Assembly (NCBI RefSeq): GCF_029784135.1
Contig: NC_073745.1
Location: 58,912,784 to 58,976,783 of the forward strand
Source of the DNA: Toxorhynchites rutilus septentrionalis
Lineage: Eukaryota > Arthropoda > Insecta > Diptera > Culicidae
Length of the DNA stretch: 64,000 nucleotides
Direction: 5' to 3'
Shown here: piece after piece, positions 32,001-42,479 of the stretch
Numbering within the stretch: position 1 is the first letter of the stretch
Layout of the letters: each line of letters starts with the position of its first letter
The notes under the pieces: generated by a model
The model's input: the letters and a program-made list of their open reading frames with translations, nothing else
Databases searched by the model: none
What the model was told of the DNA's origin: nothing
Made by a program: the position numbers and the translations under genes

Positions 32001-35000
32001 GCTCATTCTGAAAACGCTGGCAGATTGAGGTGTAGACGACAAGTTCTTTATTGAATGGTCCTAACGTTCCCAGTGGGAAATGGGCAAGCTACTATACTTT
32101 ATCGAGAATTTCGCCCCAATCAGACCTTCGATGTCAAAATAGGAAAAACCAGCTCTAGAAGCATGTGCTCCCTTGGCCGAGTGGTTAGCGTCATAACTAA
32201 CATGCCGGGTGTTCGGGTTCGATTCCCGTTCTGGTCGGGGGAATTTTTCGTCAAAGAAATTTCCTCCGACTTGCACTGTGATCACGCGTATTCTAGAGCT
32301 TGCCACTCAGAATGCATTCAAGGCGTGTTATTTGGCATAGAAATCTCAACTAAGTACTAATAAAAATGACGCAAGTAATATTACGTTGAGACGGCGAAGT
32401 TCCTCTAGGAACGTTAGTGCCATTGAAGAAGAAGAAGCTCTAGAAGCATCCATGAGAAGACTTTTAACCTTTTTCTAATTGCCATGAACAACCTGTACTG
32501 AGGGGAGTTTCTGTATTTTTCTACGCGAACGATATTCTCCTTATGGTGGTAGGAAACACGCGCATATTCCCACGCACCAGGATGTAGGCAGCTACCAGAG
32601 GCATCGGCCATTGGGCAACTGAAAGTGGGCTGTTTAAGCGCAAAAGAGCGATCATGTGGTGATTTACGGCAACAGGGACCAGGGTCCCGGCTATACCATA
32701 ACAAAGTGTACTATACAAGGTACACAACAACATGACAGCTATGGTGACAGGGAGAGAAGGATAAGTTTCAAAAGAACCAGACATACGGATTCGAGGAACA
32801 GACGGACAGAATTCAGATCCGGGCGGATGAACGTATATCGAAGGAAACGAACTGGATATTTACACCTGACGACGAAAATTAATGGTAGGAAAATTGGATA
32901 AAACTTATTTTCTACGGAAAAAGTGTCTTTGTTTACGTGTCAAAATGCGTAGAGCGAGCCCCATCATGAACTCCGACCGCGAATGACGAATCTCTGTATT
33001 AGGATCTCTGAAAAGAATCTGAAACTATTGATAACCAGAGCAGAGGCTAAAGCCCCTAATGGTTGTAATAGCTGTTATCCATGGTTATTATGCAAAGGAA
33101 CGAATGGATAAACTCCTAATCACATCACTCACCGCAGTGAATCCTAATTCTTACCTCCCACCCACTAACAACTATCCTTTCCTTGATAAGGGAACTAGGG
33201 AACCACGCTATAGAAGCGACCCTTCTAGCCTTCGGGAGGCGCATATCATACTAATATTCCTTCCTTTCCTCTGGTGACTGTAAGGACATGGTCGGCGTCG
33301 TTATTGTCTATTTAAAGCGCGATTCGCCGAAACTTGCACAATGAAAATGATTTGCTACACCCTAGTGTTATTCGGTGTGTTCTTTGTGCAATTTTGCTGG
33401 TTCAGGTCAATCAAGGAGAGAAACTACGAAGTGAACAGTCTGCCCAAGCTCTGGAATTGGCTGGAAACATAGAATTGAGGAGTTAGGTAGACAAAATAAG
33501 AGAATTTCCTAAAGATAGGGGGCTGGACACATGAAATTTAATAGCTAGAGAGTTTTGGCGGAGCGAATCAGATAGGAGAATAAGTTTAGCTCGGAGTTTT
33601 CTCCAGTGGATTATTACAGTTTTGAGGGTGAACGATGGGAGGTGCCCAGCTTTCCGAGTGGAAAACGGTATCAGGAACATCTTTCGAGCCGGGGCGAGCT
33701 CGGTTGCCTGACAACCGATTTTCATGGAATTGACAGCAGAAAGTTACCGTTTCCGTGTAAGGAATTATCGGGAGTTGGTTTCGGGTTTATGAAAAACAAA
33801 ACAGTAGATTACAGCAAGGATCTTACCGACATCTGCCAGATTTTCTCGACTGATCTCGGCAAAAAAAGTTGAGGTACACAGCCTATTAGATTTTTAGTTT
33901 TACAAACTTACACCTATCTTGACTTCTCCAATCACAACCCTATCATTATTAAGGCTCATTTCCAATTCTACAAATGGAGAGTTTTCAGAAAAAAATAACA
34001 AGAAGCATCAATATACTCACACTCGGAGGTATCTTTACGTTATCCCTGAAAACCACCAGACTGCTAAAGGCTTTCTGCTCCTCCTCGCTGAGCTGATCGA
34101 GGATCGACTTGATCGTCATGTTTTCAATCGCGATCGAGTGCCTCGTCAGTTCGACCGCCAACTTGCGCCATATTTTCACCACGTGCATGTTGGACACGTT
34201 GTTGTAGGCGCTCCCATACTCGGACATCTTGCGGGCAATCAGCTTGATTACGAACGGGTTACCCTTGCATGTCCGGTGGATTTCGTGCGCTTCCGGTGGC
34301 AGATGATCAGACTTTAACCGAAGCGCTTTCCCAAACAATTCCATACTTTCGTCTTCGGTGAATCCCGGCCGAAGCTTGACGACGAACCGTTCGTATTCGT
34401 TGACGCTAGCAACCACCTCGGAATTGCTGGTGATCACCAGCGTTTTGCACTTGAGATCGAACGCCGCAATCAGGCTGGGATCGCGTACGTGCGATAAAAT
34501 AAGCAGACAGTTCTTGTAGCGGTCCTCGAACAGTTGAAGCAATCGACGCTTCCGAAGATAAATCTCGTTGGTGGGATACCGTCCGTTGTAGGTTATGTCG
34601 TCGGACTTGTAATCGGATTCCATCTGTATGCTAAGGTTTTCGAGCAACTCTAGGATCTGCTCGGGTTCGTTGCAGTTCGCCAGACTAAGGTAGAAAATGT
34701 TATAGCCCATGCGTTCGACGATGTTGAAATTTTCGCACGCTTGACTAACCAGGGTCCACTTGCCGGTGCCGAAACCCCCGTACACGAACAGATACCGCTG
34801 GCCACGAACACCGTGTTTCAGTTGCTTGAGATACTTTTGTATCTGCCAGAGATGCTCCCGCCGGTAGACGTTCAACTCGTCTATATTGGGAACGGTGGTA
34901 TTGTTCCGATAGGAGAGGTAGCGGCTAATCGGTCCACTGATTCCACCCTTCACGTCATCTTCGTGCCGTTCGACGATCCAGCCGTAAAATGGTTTGAGCA

Positions 35001-35232
35001 CATCGAGAAACTCTTTCACAATCATTATCCGTCCGCTGTGCAACTTGTGTTCGAGTATGGTGAACATGAGATCGAGTCGATGATCTTCATTGGGTTCGTC
35101 CAGAATTTCTTTACAGTCGGCTTGGCTGAAAATACGTCGATCGATGAGGTCGTTCTGAATGTCCTCGATGTCGAGATCGTAAAGCTCCTCGCGGAGCAGT
35201 CGCAGGTGCAGTAGTTCATTGGAGCCGGTCAT
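22225..35232 (-). CDS. Ark: Apaf-1-related killer Dark (apoptosome scaffold), five coding exons
   Basis: Orthologue of Drosophila Dark, the CED-4/Apaf-1 protein that oligomerises in the cytosol and activates the initiator caspase Dronc. The coding exons, on the minus strand, are 35232..34021, 30548..30343, 30189..29779, 29722..28204 and 23085..22225. All introns are GT..AG (donors GTGAGT, GTAATG, GTGAGT, GTATGT), and the phases 0, 2, 2, 0 fit without a stop. The product is about 1402 residues, near the size of the fly protein. Order: CARD (about 1-95), NB-ARC (about 115-400), winged helix (about 401-470), helical arm (about 473-610), WD40 repeats to the end. The ATG at 35232 starts the CARD. 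An acceptor (CTCTCCGTTGCAG) at 35259 shows there is an untranslated first exon upstream, not located. The nucleotide site is unusual (see findings). Large introns 2-3 and 5-6 are full of transposons. Confidence 0.92.
23086..24039 (-). other. Dark intron, 3' part, unique-looking
   Basis: AT-rich. Contains a direct repeat of GAAAATGAACAAATGCATTG-type sequence near 23620 and 23670. No gene. Confidence 0.4.
24040..24450 (+). pseudogene. Histone H1-like pseudogene scrap in the Dark intron
   Basis: Broken plus-strand frames read Lys/Ala/Thr/Pro-rich peptides: EAKKESPG, STKKAPAS, KTAAKKKP, TATAAEKPKVTSMKQSNKKK and SKTVAQKPKTPMPQKT. This is the composition and PKTPxPxK-type wording of an H1 C-terminal tail. 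There are several stops and frameshifts. A globular domain is not visible, so the identification rests on the tail only. Confidence 0.4.
24900..25042 (+). pseudogene. hAT/ZBED-type transposase scrap
   Basis: One plus frame reads CMKTDTRGESIFQVVERVIL, then WNIVTDGAPSMNR before a stop. The TRGESIF spacing and VTDGAPSM are characteristic of ZBED-like hAT transposases, where the Asp of TDGA is in the catalytic core. Only about 48 residues survive. Confidence 0.6.
25270..25480. repeat. MITE-family fragment
   Basis: Matches 1805..1990 and part of 470..520 (GCTAACGAAATTGATCT, TGGTAGAAGTACTAGG, GATCCATGAATGTTCGCT). Lies in the Dark intron. Ends not determined. Confidence 0.5.
25675..26960. repeat. 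1.3-kb degenerate tetranucleotide array
   Basis: Nearly 1.3 kb of GAGT, GAAT, GAAC and GAGA tetramers, mostly as GAGTGAGTGAATGAACGAA with occasional AATAAGTCA and TCAACGAA. A higher-order pattern of roughly 50-60 bp (GTGAATCAACGAATGAGTGA...) is suggested. It lies wholly within the Dark intron. The minus-strand frames rich in His-Ser-Leu-Thr are a by-product. Confidence 0.9.
26961..28203 (-). other. Dark intron, 5' part
   Basis: No gene recognised. Short open frames at 27014..27268 and 27358..27630 lack domains. The donor GTATGT of the intron is at 28203..28198. Confidence 0.4.
28204..29722 (-). CDS. Ark: Dark coding exon 4: WD40 repeats
   Basis: About 506 residues after the acceptor TTTTACCTAG. 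WD40-like beta blades are recognisable by alternating hydrophobic strands, for example VVDMQITSNVLVALDEEG followed by TLNVWSM, and YEYVILGTTQGISIFSIRD. The repeats are degenerate, as in fly Dark. This part should sense or restrain activation. It ends ENCAVE with donor GTATGT. Confidence 0.88.
29779..30189 (-). CDS. Ark: Dark coding exon 3: helical arm
   Basis: The acceptor CCCGTAG gives RIAEALQ across the junction. It encodes about 137 residues of mostly helical sequence (YFHFYIANHLEQSGMHNLF, LYAEALTEFLMRAEVLL), fitting the superhelical arm between the winged helix and the propellers. It ends WFYD with donor GTGAGT. Confidence 0.88.
30343..30548 (-). CDS. Ark: Dark coding exon 2: winged helix end
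   Basis: 68 codons plus two bases, after a TTTGCAG acceptor. It starts VLQRYWALSVEQTEAVAAKL and contains FYVLHYVCYSFL at 441-452, the place of the MHD motif of STAND ATPases; here it is Leu-His-Tyr. It follows coding exon 1 without a phase change. Confidence 0.88.
30770..31410 (+). pseudogene. Jockey-group LINE reverse transcriptase fragment
   Basis: The plus strand reads HTDFSKAIDRIDIPLLLFKL, then SCLTNREQIVHF. In a shifted frame the bases encode a GVPQGSHLGP-type box and, near 31090, a YTDD-like block ahead of MKLFAEIGNEND. A piece of palm domain only, with several stops. It lies in the Dark intron between 30549 and 34020. Confidence 0.7.
31411..32150. other. Dark intron, non-coding
   Basis: Nothing gene-like. 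An ATCGATTAATCGATTAATCG cluster near 31905..31930 suggests another palindromic repeat. Confidence 0.4.
32165..32435 (+). mobile_element. Complete Feilai-like SINE with 14-bp target duplication
   Basis: tRNA-like head with A box TGGCCGAGTGG and B box GGTTCGATTCC, a 5' start GTGCTCCCTTGGCCGAG and a body ending AACGTTAGTGCCAT plus GAAGAAGAAG. The direct repeat AGCTCTAGAAGCAT flanks it at 32151..32164 and 32436..32449. The perfect duplication says this copy is young. It lies in the Dark intron in antisense to the gene. Not a working tRNA. Confidence 0.93.
32450..33009. other. Dark intron, non-coding
   Basis: No recognised repeat or gene. The small frames on both strands show no domain. Confidence 0.35.
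33010..33480 (+). repeat. Dispersed LTR-like repeat, copy B
   Basis: Matches 14860..15310 inverted and 56640..56890 directly, including AATCACATCACTCACCGCAG, GTGACTGTAAGGACATGGTC, CTATTTAAAGCGCGATTCGC and GTGTGTTCTTTGTGCAATTT. Lies in the Dark intron. Confidence 0.55.
33481..34020 (-). other. Dark intron, 5' part of the 3.5-kb intron
   Basis: No gene recognised. The donor GTGAGT of coding exon 1 is at 34020..34015. Confidence 0.4.
34021..35232 (-). CDS. Ark: Dark coding exon 1: CARD and NB-ARC
   Basis: 404 codons. Residues 1-95 form a helical CARD (ELLHLRLLREELYDLDIEDI, RRIFSQADCKEIL, LDLMFTILEHK), the part that binds the caspase CARD. The NTPase has a P-loop GGFGTGKW at 152-159, Walker B-like CLLILSHVRD at 242-251, sensor-1 region VITSNS at 266-271 and the GLPL-like CKGNPFVIKLI at 322-332. 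It ends at PPS with donor GTGAGT. Canonical Walker residues are missing at Trp159 and Ser247-His248. Confidence 0.92.
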
Positions 35233-35258
35233 AATGGACAAATTGGAACGGGAGTATT

Positions 35259-36860
35259 CTGCAACGGAGAGAAACAAAACGATTGAATTAGTGAACGAAT
35301 ATGTGCAGTTTGATGACATGATCTTTCGTTATCTACTCCATCGGGCACAAAAAGCAACAAAGTTCCGCATTGGATTTCCTGGAAAACCATCATCGCGTCA
35401 AATGCATGTGTTTTGCTTTCGCTGCAAACATCTATCGTATTTCTAATAACTCCAATAGTGAGTGGCTTATGGCAGAAACGTTTATCGCCCTTTTACCGCA
35501 ATATAACCCGCTCAGCAAACCACAGGCAGTCGGTCGCATATCCGACCTATCATGCTACAATAATTGCGACCGTTTACATCGTGGCGTTATCTGATTTCCC
35601 ACACATAGTAAACGGTAAACACGCTCTCCGCTTGCGATTGCTGTTACACTTCAATTCACTCTCATTGTGCTCTTTAACACCTGATCTGAGATTTCAAAGA
35701 TTTTGTTTCAATTTGTACCCAATTAGTGAGAAAGCCACCTGTCATCTGTCTGATATCGGGTGACGTGCATTAAGGGTGGGAAGCTAGGTTTTTTTTTGTG
35801 GAAAACACTACATTCCTTCGTCATGATAAAACAGACAGTTTCCTTCACCCCTGTGGGCAAACAAAACAAAGAAATATTTGCATTGTGATACACACCGGCC
35901 CAGCTGGACTCGATGTACTAGGAGGAGGTGGTAAATATCAGCAGCCACAACAGTCAGTGTACTTTTCAGTGCAAAGCCATGTTTCACAGGCTTGCATGAA
36001 TAGTAGCCCTGCAATAATGCGCTAGCTCTGCGATCGAAAAGGCTCTGGTAGGTATATGAATCATCACCCCGTCATTATAATCATCATCAGTGGCCACTGC
36101 AGAAAATAAAATGTTATTGATAATTGAACAAGAAGAATAAAAGGAAAGACATAATGAGTAACATTTATGATACTGATTTACAGATATTGAAGGGTGGAGT
36201 GTTTTTTTGTCCGTGTTTATAGCGCATGTACTCTGTGCCTTCTAGGGAAAAACTGTACAGGTATAGATAAAATGAATCATTGCAGAGAGGCTTGATTGCG
36301 ATTGCGTGGCGTGATGGATTTGATGTCCCAAAAAATATTGTTGTTCCTTGTTCCTTCAAATATAAAAATTGGAGGTAATTTAGAAAAGTAAATTAATACT
36401 AACGGATTTTAATTTGTGAAACAAAATTCATATTGTACATGAAAATACGAAAAATATGACAAACAAAATTCTCATAATTTTAAACTAACATGGTGCCATT
36501 ATTTCCGGACGGCATGAACCCAAGAAAAAAAAAATGAAATGAACGACCGCATCGTTGACGTATGACTAGAAATTATGTTATTTCATTCGCTTGGTTATAT
36601 TATATTATTTTGAAATTAAATTAAATTTGAAAAATAATACTAAACAATTCTAGATGGTTGATTCGATTGTCTTGCACTCGTGAAAACAATACACAATCTG
36701 ACCATATGTTGCATCTTAAATTACAACCTCTGTGATTATTAACTTGAATTGGAACTCATTACATGCTGAGCTTACGATTGGTCTATCGATTGTTCTTCAA
36801 TGAAAAGTTGTTCCTTCATTATGGCTTCATCGGTTCCGTTGAAGTAGAGAGATTGAAACT
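35259..36860. other. Upstream flank of Dark
   Basis: Begins with the acceptor of the first coding exon. The untranslated exon and promoter should lie in or beyond this stretch but cannot be pointed out. No transposon recognised up to 36860. Several short frames without domains. Confidence 0.35.
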
Positions 36861-36864
36861 AGAG

Positions 36865-36975
36865 ATGAAACAGATATCCGGTAACTATCCGGTATCCAGC
36901 CTATCCGGACAATATTTGCTATCCGGCCGGATACCGGATAGTGACTCACCATCCGGCTGGATATCGGATATTTGA
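36865..36975. repeat. Palindromic TATCCGG cluster
   Basis: Seven to eight TATCCGG or CCGGATA motifs in about 110 bases, in both orientations (ATCCGGCCGGATACCGGATA). A single related motif, GCCGAATATCCGGCCG, occurs at about 39155. Confidence 0.6.
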
Positions 36976-37452
36976 AAAAAAATTTGTTGTTATGACCATG
37001 TGATAAATTATAACTTAATCGCATATAAACATCATTCACACGTGATTAAAAATAAGGTGTGATTACTGACTTGTCCAAATTGTTATTAAAATTGAATTAT
37101 TATCAACTCATATCATCAACGTTATATTCAGCTTCATCGTTTTCGTTTCGTTTAACAAGTGTTGAAGACGGCAATGAGCTGTTATTCTCAGAAGATTCGT
37201 CTCACGATATTTTTGTATGATTTTGACTTTGATGAGTTTTTGTCTATCTGTTTACGTTTCGAGAGCTCCTAAATGGTTTTATCTGAACTTCGGTTACAAT
37301 CAGATAATTTTGATATACTTCTATGTAGTTAAAACGACCTCTCCAGGGTTTGAGGATGTTCACACACGAAATAAGTTCGGTGTTCTTTATGCAGTTTGTC
37401 TTTATCCAAAGTTTTTTTTTTGATACGGCAACATGCGAAAATACCTCGAATA

Positions 37453-38736
37453 AGGTACACCGGGGCAAGTTGAAATTCGGGGTAAATTAAAACGGAAATC
37501 ATAACTTTCACTAGGGATGATGGATTGACGCGATAAAAATCTATAAAGTAAACATTATCTTTCAGCCCACCTTATGACAGTCAATATCAGAATATTGAAA
37601 TGCATTAACGCAATCCGCGCCTTTGTTTACTCTTACTTGATCCGTGAAATCAAACCAAACATTTTTGCGCGCTGACTGAATCGGTCCAAAAACACTGATT
37701 TTTTTCAAAAATACCGCCCGAATCGCACGTCAGGTAATCAAATAGGGATAACCAAGTGTAGTGGCTTTGAAAACCAAACTGAAATATCTTTTCCGTATAG
37801 TTCTGAGCATTTAAACTCGCCCCATGTTTTTTCCAACCCTGGGGTAAGTTGAAACAAGTGAAAATCGACTATTTTTAAAACATTGCTGCAGATTCAGGAC
37901 GTTATTTGTCGATGATTGTTGTATGAATAAATGATAGTAAATTTCAAAAATATGAATCATTTATATTTCGTTCCTCAGTATGTTCTACATAACTTCTGAA
38001 TACACGGACATAATACAAGTAAAATTTGTTAGTTTTGCAACTAGAGGTCGTTCAAATATTACGTAACGAAATTTTTTACTATTTGAGACTCCTTCTTCCC
38101 TACACAACATGAAACAAATCGTCATTCGCATAAAAATGTTTAGATTTTGTTGGATTTATTCCTAAACAATTTTCGACAAGCCATCCCATCCTCTCTTTTC
38201 GAGTGCGTTATGTAATATTTAAATATTTGAATGATCCCATAAACCTCAATAGTGGCCGTTTCGAGTGGCTCTACTCTGACATGACCGTCTAAAATAGTAT
38301 TCTTGATGTTATTGTTTCGTATATTGATTCCTAGTATGTTGTGTCCATTTTGTGTGTAGTAGACTACTCCTCCACATCAGACGTGTAACAAAACCCTTTT
38401 TTCCAAATGTTTATATGTAATTCTTTCAATTTAGTGTTTCATAAATCAGTTGGAGATAGCTTGAGAAGCAAAATAGCACATTAAACTCATGATAATTCCG
38501 CGTTTCAACTTACCCCGCACTACGAGACAACGGGAAACAATGCATATGAAAACATAACATATTCATAATTGATATTTTTCAAAGCATCCAGTGTGAATCC
38601 CTATTTTTTATCGAAAGTCATCGGTCATACCTTGTATATGCTGCAAACAGATTTGAATTTAGTGATCTAGCGATTTTTTAAGATAACTTTCAAGTTGAAC
38701 TTCGAAAAAATCGTTCCAACTTGCCCCTGTGTACCT
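37453..38736. mobile_element. 1284-bp inverted-repeat element, TA target
   Basis: AGGTACACCGGGGCAAGTTG at 37453 is inverted at the right end (AACTTGCCCCTGTGTACCT, ending 38736) with one mismatch. TA lies on both sides. Subterminal GGGGTAAGTTGAAAC (near 37852) and GTTTCAACTTACCCC (near 38505) are also inverse to each other. There is no transposase frame, so this is a non-autonomous DNA element. Confidence 0.75.
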
Positions 38737-41055
38737 TATATAAAAGCCCAACGTACTTATCCATCAAGCCTGGCAGTTGTTGAATCTTCAAATTAGTGAA
38801 TGTGTCGCTGATCATAATAATTTCGATTTGTGGTGAAGTAAGTGTACCCCCTCTTAGACTGTTAGCCATTAACAGACAAAAAACAGTTCCAAATTTCTTG
38901 TATAAAATCATGGTACACTATTAAATAGGATATTTTTTTCAACTTGCAATACCCGCACTTCGGTAAAACCTCATTGGTTACGATATCGCAACTCATGCGC
39001 AATGCACAAATAGAATTTTTAATCTAAACGAAAAACTTGATAGTCGCTCAAAATTTTTATTTCAAAATGTGATTATTACTTTTTCACATTTAACGCTCTA
39101 TTTGCACCATGTCACATGCCATTTCTCTTAATTTTGTATTTGCAAATAAAAAGCCGAATATCCGGCCGCCACATTTTTGACGTAGAGCTATGCTGTTATT
39201 ATATTCGAGTCGCTTGTTATTAACATCGGATATTATTTTAGAATGCTGCAAAATTTTAGAAATAACTTTTTAGTAGAATGGTTTGGTCGCCCTGATTTTG
39301 TTTTATTGTAGAATCAATTTTTTTATTGTAGAATCAGACGATCATTGATTGAAGATTCATCCATGCCCTCGCAGAATCACATGTCGCATTTTTTTCATGT
39401 CAATGCATTGAATATTCACCTCGAATGCTATTCGCTGGTCTTTTTTGCAATTGCTGACATACACTCGGCTACAGGCACTAGAACCATTATTCCACATCTC
39501 ATAACTACGTCAATTTTTCTTTGGCACCGCATGGAAACAACAACAATGGCAATACTTGCAAGTATCAAATATCATGCTACATGTTATTTAGTATCGAAAA
39601 GAGTTGCATTGCTTCATTATGATCAAGATTAGCGCAAATGCCATTCTTCTTGAAGACAGTTTTGCGATTGACACGCGAGCCCAAATAATTCGCAATATTC
39701 CAGCACGACAATCACTATGGTTTAGCTTGATATTACTCAAATAATTCTGTGGCTCATAACCTTAACGCCTGTTTCGCCATAGCGTCAGTTCGATACATTG
39801 ATGCAATGTCAAAGTCACCAAGTCGACTGCTTCGAATAAAATAAAAGTCTGAATATTTGCCTCAGCAGAGATCCATTATTCATACCCTAGCGCAAATATT
39901 CCTCTTCCGATATTTCCCTCTTTGTTTCTATTCATTATCGCGGCTGCATAATTTGCACCACCAAACAATCGTCTATCATAGCATCAAAATATTAGGTGAT
40001 TGTTGCATAGCGACAGGGCCAATCCACACAGGAGTAGATAAAAATTGGATTTCAGGTTTCAGTACATACGGGTTATGAATCACGTACGCACACAAAGCCA
40101 TATATCGATGGCTTGAAGCAACTAAATATACACACACTTATCTCCGCTTTGCGCTCTTCCCAACAGATTTATTAATATTTCCGGACTGTAGCTTTGTTGT
40201 CATCCTTGGTGGTGAAGGAAAACAAGGAAGAACAAACGATATTCATTGCTCCGTAACTAGAACGATACTGAAAGTTTGCCCCAGCGAATTCCAATGTTTA
40301 TGTTCTAGGCAAATATTCACCTTCGTTCTCAATCTTCTTCTTTTCTTTGTTCACGGAGACTTCAAATCATTCCCCTTCGTTGCTCGCCGATAAGTTGCTC
40401 GTTAGTGACGGCATGGGTTGGTAAGCTCACAAATGAGCAGAACAAATGTATGGGAAAATGGAAATACTTCTAGTTTTCATCAATTTAAACCATTTACACT
40501 CCAGGGGATTATAATATATAGCATAACAAACAAATCTTAGGGAATTTTTTATTCGTTTGGTTTTAAATCGCCAAAATCCGTTCGCGGCAAAAACAGTTGT
40601 TAGCGTTAACTTTATTTCATAAAAACGTGACCTGTTTTCTGATTTGTTACTTTTAATGAAAGACGTAGTTCTACGTCAAAAACGCGAATCGCTCCTTTTA
40701 CACGTGCTTACTTGAAAACGCCATTCGAGAAACTGGACAACACCGTGTCTTGATGGTGCCCCGAGATTCTGTTACAAAGAGCTTACCGCTTTAACAAGCT
40801 GAAACATACACAATAGAACAAAGAAGTGACCAATACTTTCTGGATGGTCTAACAGTTTGTTGAATGGCGGGATGGTTGGATGGATGACTGATTTATTATT
40901 TGCAATGTTGACTGAAATAGATAGAGAATTACTCTAACCTTATCTTCTGAATGTCAAATATGCTGCTTCGTAATTGTTAGTTTAGAAAAAAAGAGTTTTA
41001 TGCAATTGATAATTGATTGCATCGTTGTCACAGCTCGCAAATTCAATCAGTACGT
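38737..41055. other. Non-coding AT-rich region
   Basis: No ORF with a recognisable domain on either strand. A GACGTAGTTCTACGTC palindrome is near 40663..40678, similar to motifs at 4470 and 24830. Confidence 0.4.
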
Positions 41056-41309
41056 AAATGACATCGCAGCCGCAAACCCAACGCGTATCTATTATTAATT
41101 TCTATTACAAAAAATGTGAAGATGAAAAGGAAAAGAGAAACCGAAGGTGTCTCAAAAAGTACGAACTATTCAGTCTTAAGCACTCCGCAAAGATGAAGGG
41201 AATAGGATTCTTGAAGAAATCCGACTATAAGACGCCGCAAAACATTGGGAAGTTCAAGATTGCATGCAACAACAACGATTGCTTGAGTCAAATCGGAGCC
41301 GTTCGTGAA
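41056..41309 (+). other. Short unrecognised open frame before the AGAG array
   Basis: A Lys-rich frame (MTSQPQTQRVSIINFYYKK, later KHSAKMKGIGFLKKSDYKTP) runs into the following microsatellite. It looks like a fragment of a coding sequence, perhaps from a transposon, but I do not recognise it. Confidence 0.25.
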
Positions 41310-41338
41310 AAGAGTAGAGAGAGAAAGAGAGAAAAAAA

Positions 41339-41373
<35 letters not shown>

Positions 41374-41380
41374 AAGAGAA

Positions 41381-41470
<90 letters not shown>

Positions 41471-41600
41471 CGAGTGAAAGAGCGAGAGGAAGAGAGAGAA
41501 AGAGCGAGTGAAAGAGCGAGAGGAAGAGAGAGAAAGAGAGATAGAAAGAGCGAGAGAAAGAGAGAGATAGGAAAAGGATAGAGAGAGAGAAAAAGAGAGG
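41310..41600 (+). repeat. AGAG microsatellite
   Basis: About 290 bases of (AG)n with AAAG and GCGAGTGAA interruptions. The long Arg/Glu/Lys frame here is an artefact of the repeat. Confidence 0.95.
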
Positions 41601-41624
41601 AAAACTCAGTAATTTGTATATGAA

Positions 41625-41720
41625 AATGGCTTTTTTGTTTTCAAAGTATTCTCCCTGACGATCAATACATTTCTGCGTTCTTTCGAGCCATTTATTATAG
41701 CAACCACGTCAATTCGAAAG
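41625..41720 (-). pseudogene. Mariner transposase, C-terminal scrap
   Basis: The minus strand reads KWLERTQKCIDRQGEYFENK, the usual C-terminal signature of mariner transposases (Trp, Cys-Ile-Asp, Gly-x-Tyr-Phe-Glu). Only about 30 residues survive. Confidence 0.65.
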
Positions 41721-42164
41721 TGGTACCTCCTAGCAGTGTCTTAGAATATTAACAAATATTCACTAGTAACGAATATGATTTTATTTCAGTGTTGTTGTGA
41801 CACTATTGTGTGGGGTTCATAGCTTCGCCGTTATTTATACTTCGAATATCAAAAGCAAAAAAATAATATTCATCACATTCGAAATGATATTCGTTCTGGC
41901 AGTGAATTTGAGTAAAAATTCAAAAATAAAAAAAAGCCAGACTAGACCATTTAGAAAACAAAAACGCCAGAGTTCGATAAAACGAACTTTGCAAGAAATC
42001 ACGGAGGATTTTATTTGGCGAGACGGTAACAACGGCAGAATGAATACAACGAGTGGTTGACATCGACATCGGGAATTTCATAACGCATTTCCGAACACGG
42101 CATCCGGGAGCTGCAAATAAGCACGGGCTCATTAAACATTTGGATAGTGCCAAGTAAAAAATCA

Positions 42165-42479
42165 CGAACGCACCCTAAACGCTGCATTTATTATATTGCA
42201 AGCAGCAGTACAATAAAGCGCTTATAAGACCATTTCGACAGAAGCTTTGTGTGTAATCGCCGGGATGATTCCCATCTGCATCACTCTGGCGGAAGACAGC
42301 GAGTGCTACAAGTGCAGGGTAACCAGAGGTATCTGAAAAACGATGAGAGCGGAGTCGATGGACAAATGACAGCAGGAATGGGATAAGGCAGAGAACGGCA
42401 GATGGACGTACAGGCTGATACCGGTACTTTCGACCTGGTTGAACAGATAGTACGGTGAGGTTAATTTCTACTTCACGTA
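42165..42479 (+). pseudogene. R1-clade LINE, C-terminal part, left of an insertion
   Basis: The plus strand reads TEALCVIAGMIPICITLAED, then WDKAENGRWTYRLIPVLSTW and YGEVNFYFT. This stretch follows the RT domain in R1-type elements. It stops at the TA where the ITmD37E element is inserted and continues at 43778. Internal stops show it was already decayed. Confidence 0.75.

Noticed and set aside
32170..32245. tRNA gene suggested by A and B boxes
   Set aside because: It is the head of a SINE with a body, tail and 14-bp target duplication; the acceptor stem does not pair.
34741..35214. 157-codon plus-strand frame across the Dark NB-ARC
   Set aside because: Antisense shadow of a conserved exon with proper splice sites on the other strand.
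41305..41511. Arg/Glu-rich protein
   Set aside because: Translation of an AG microsatellite.
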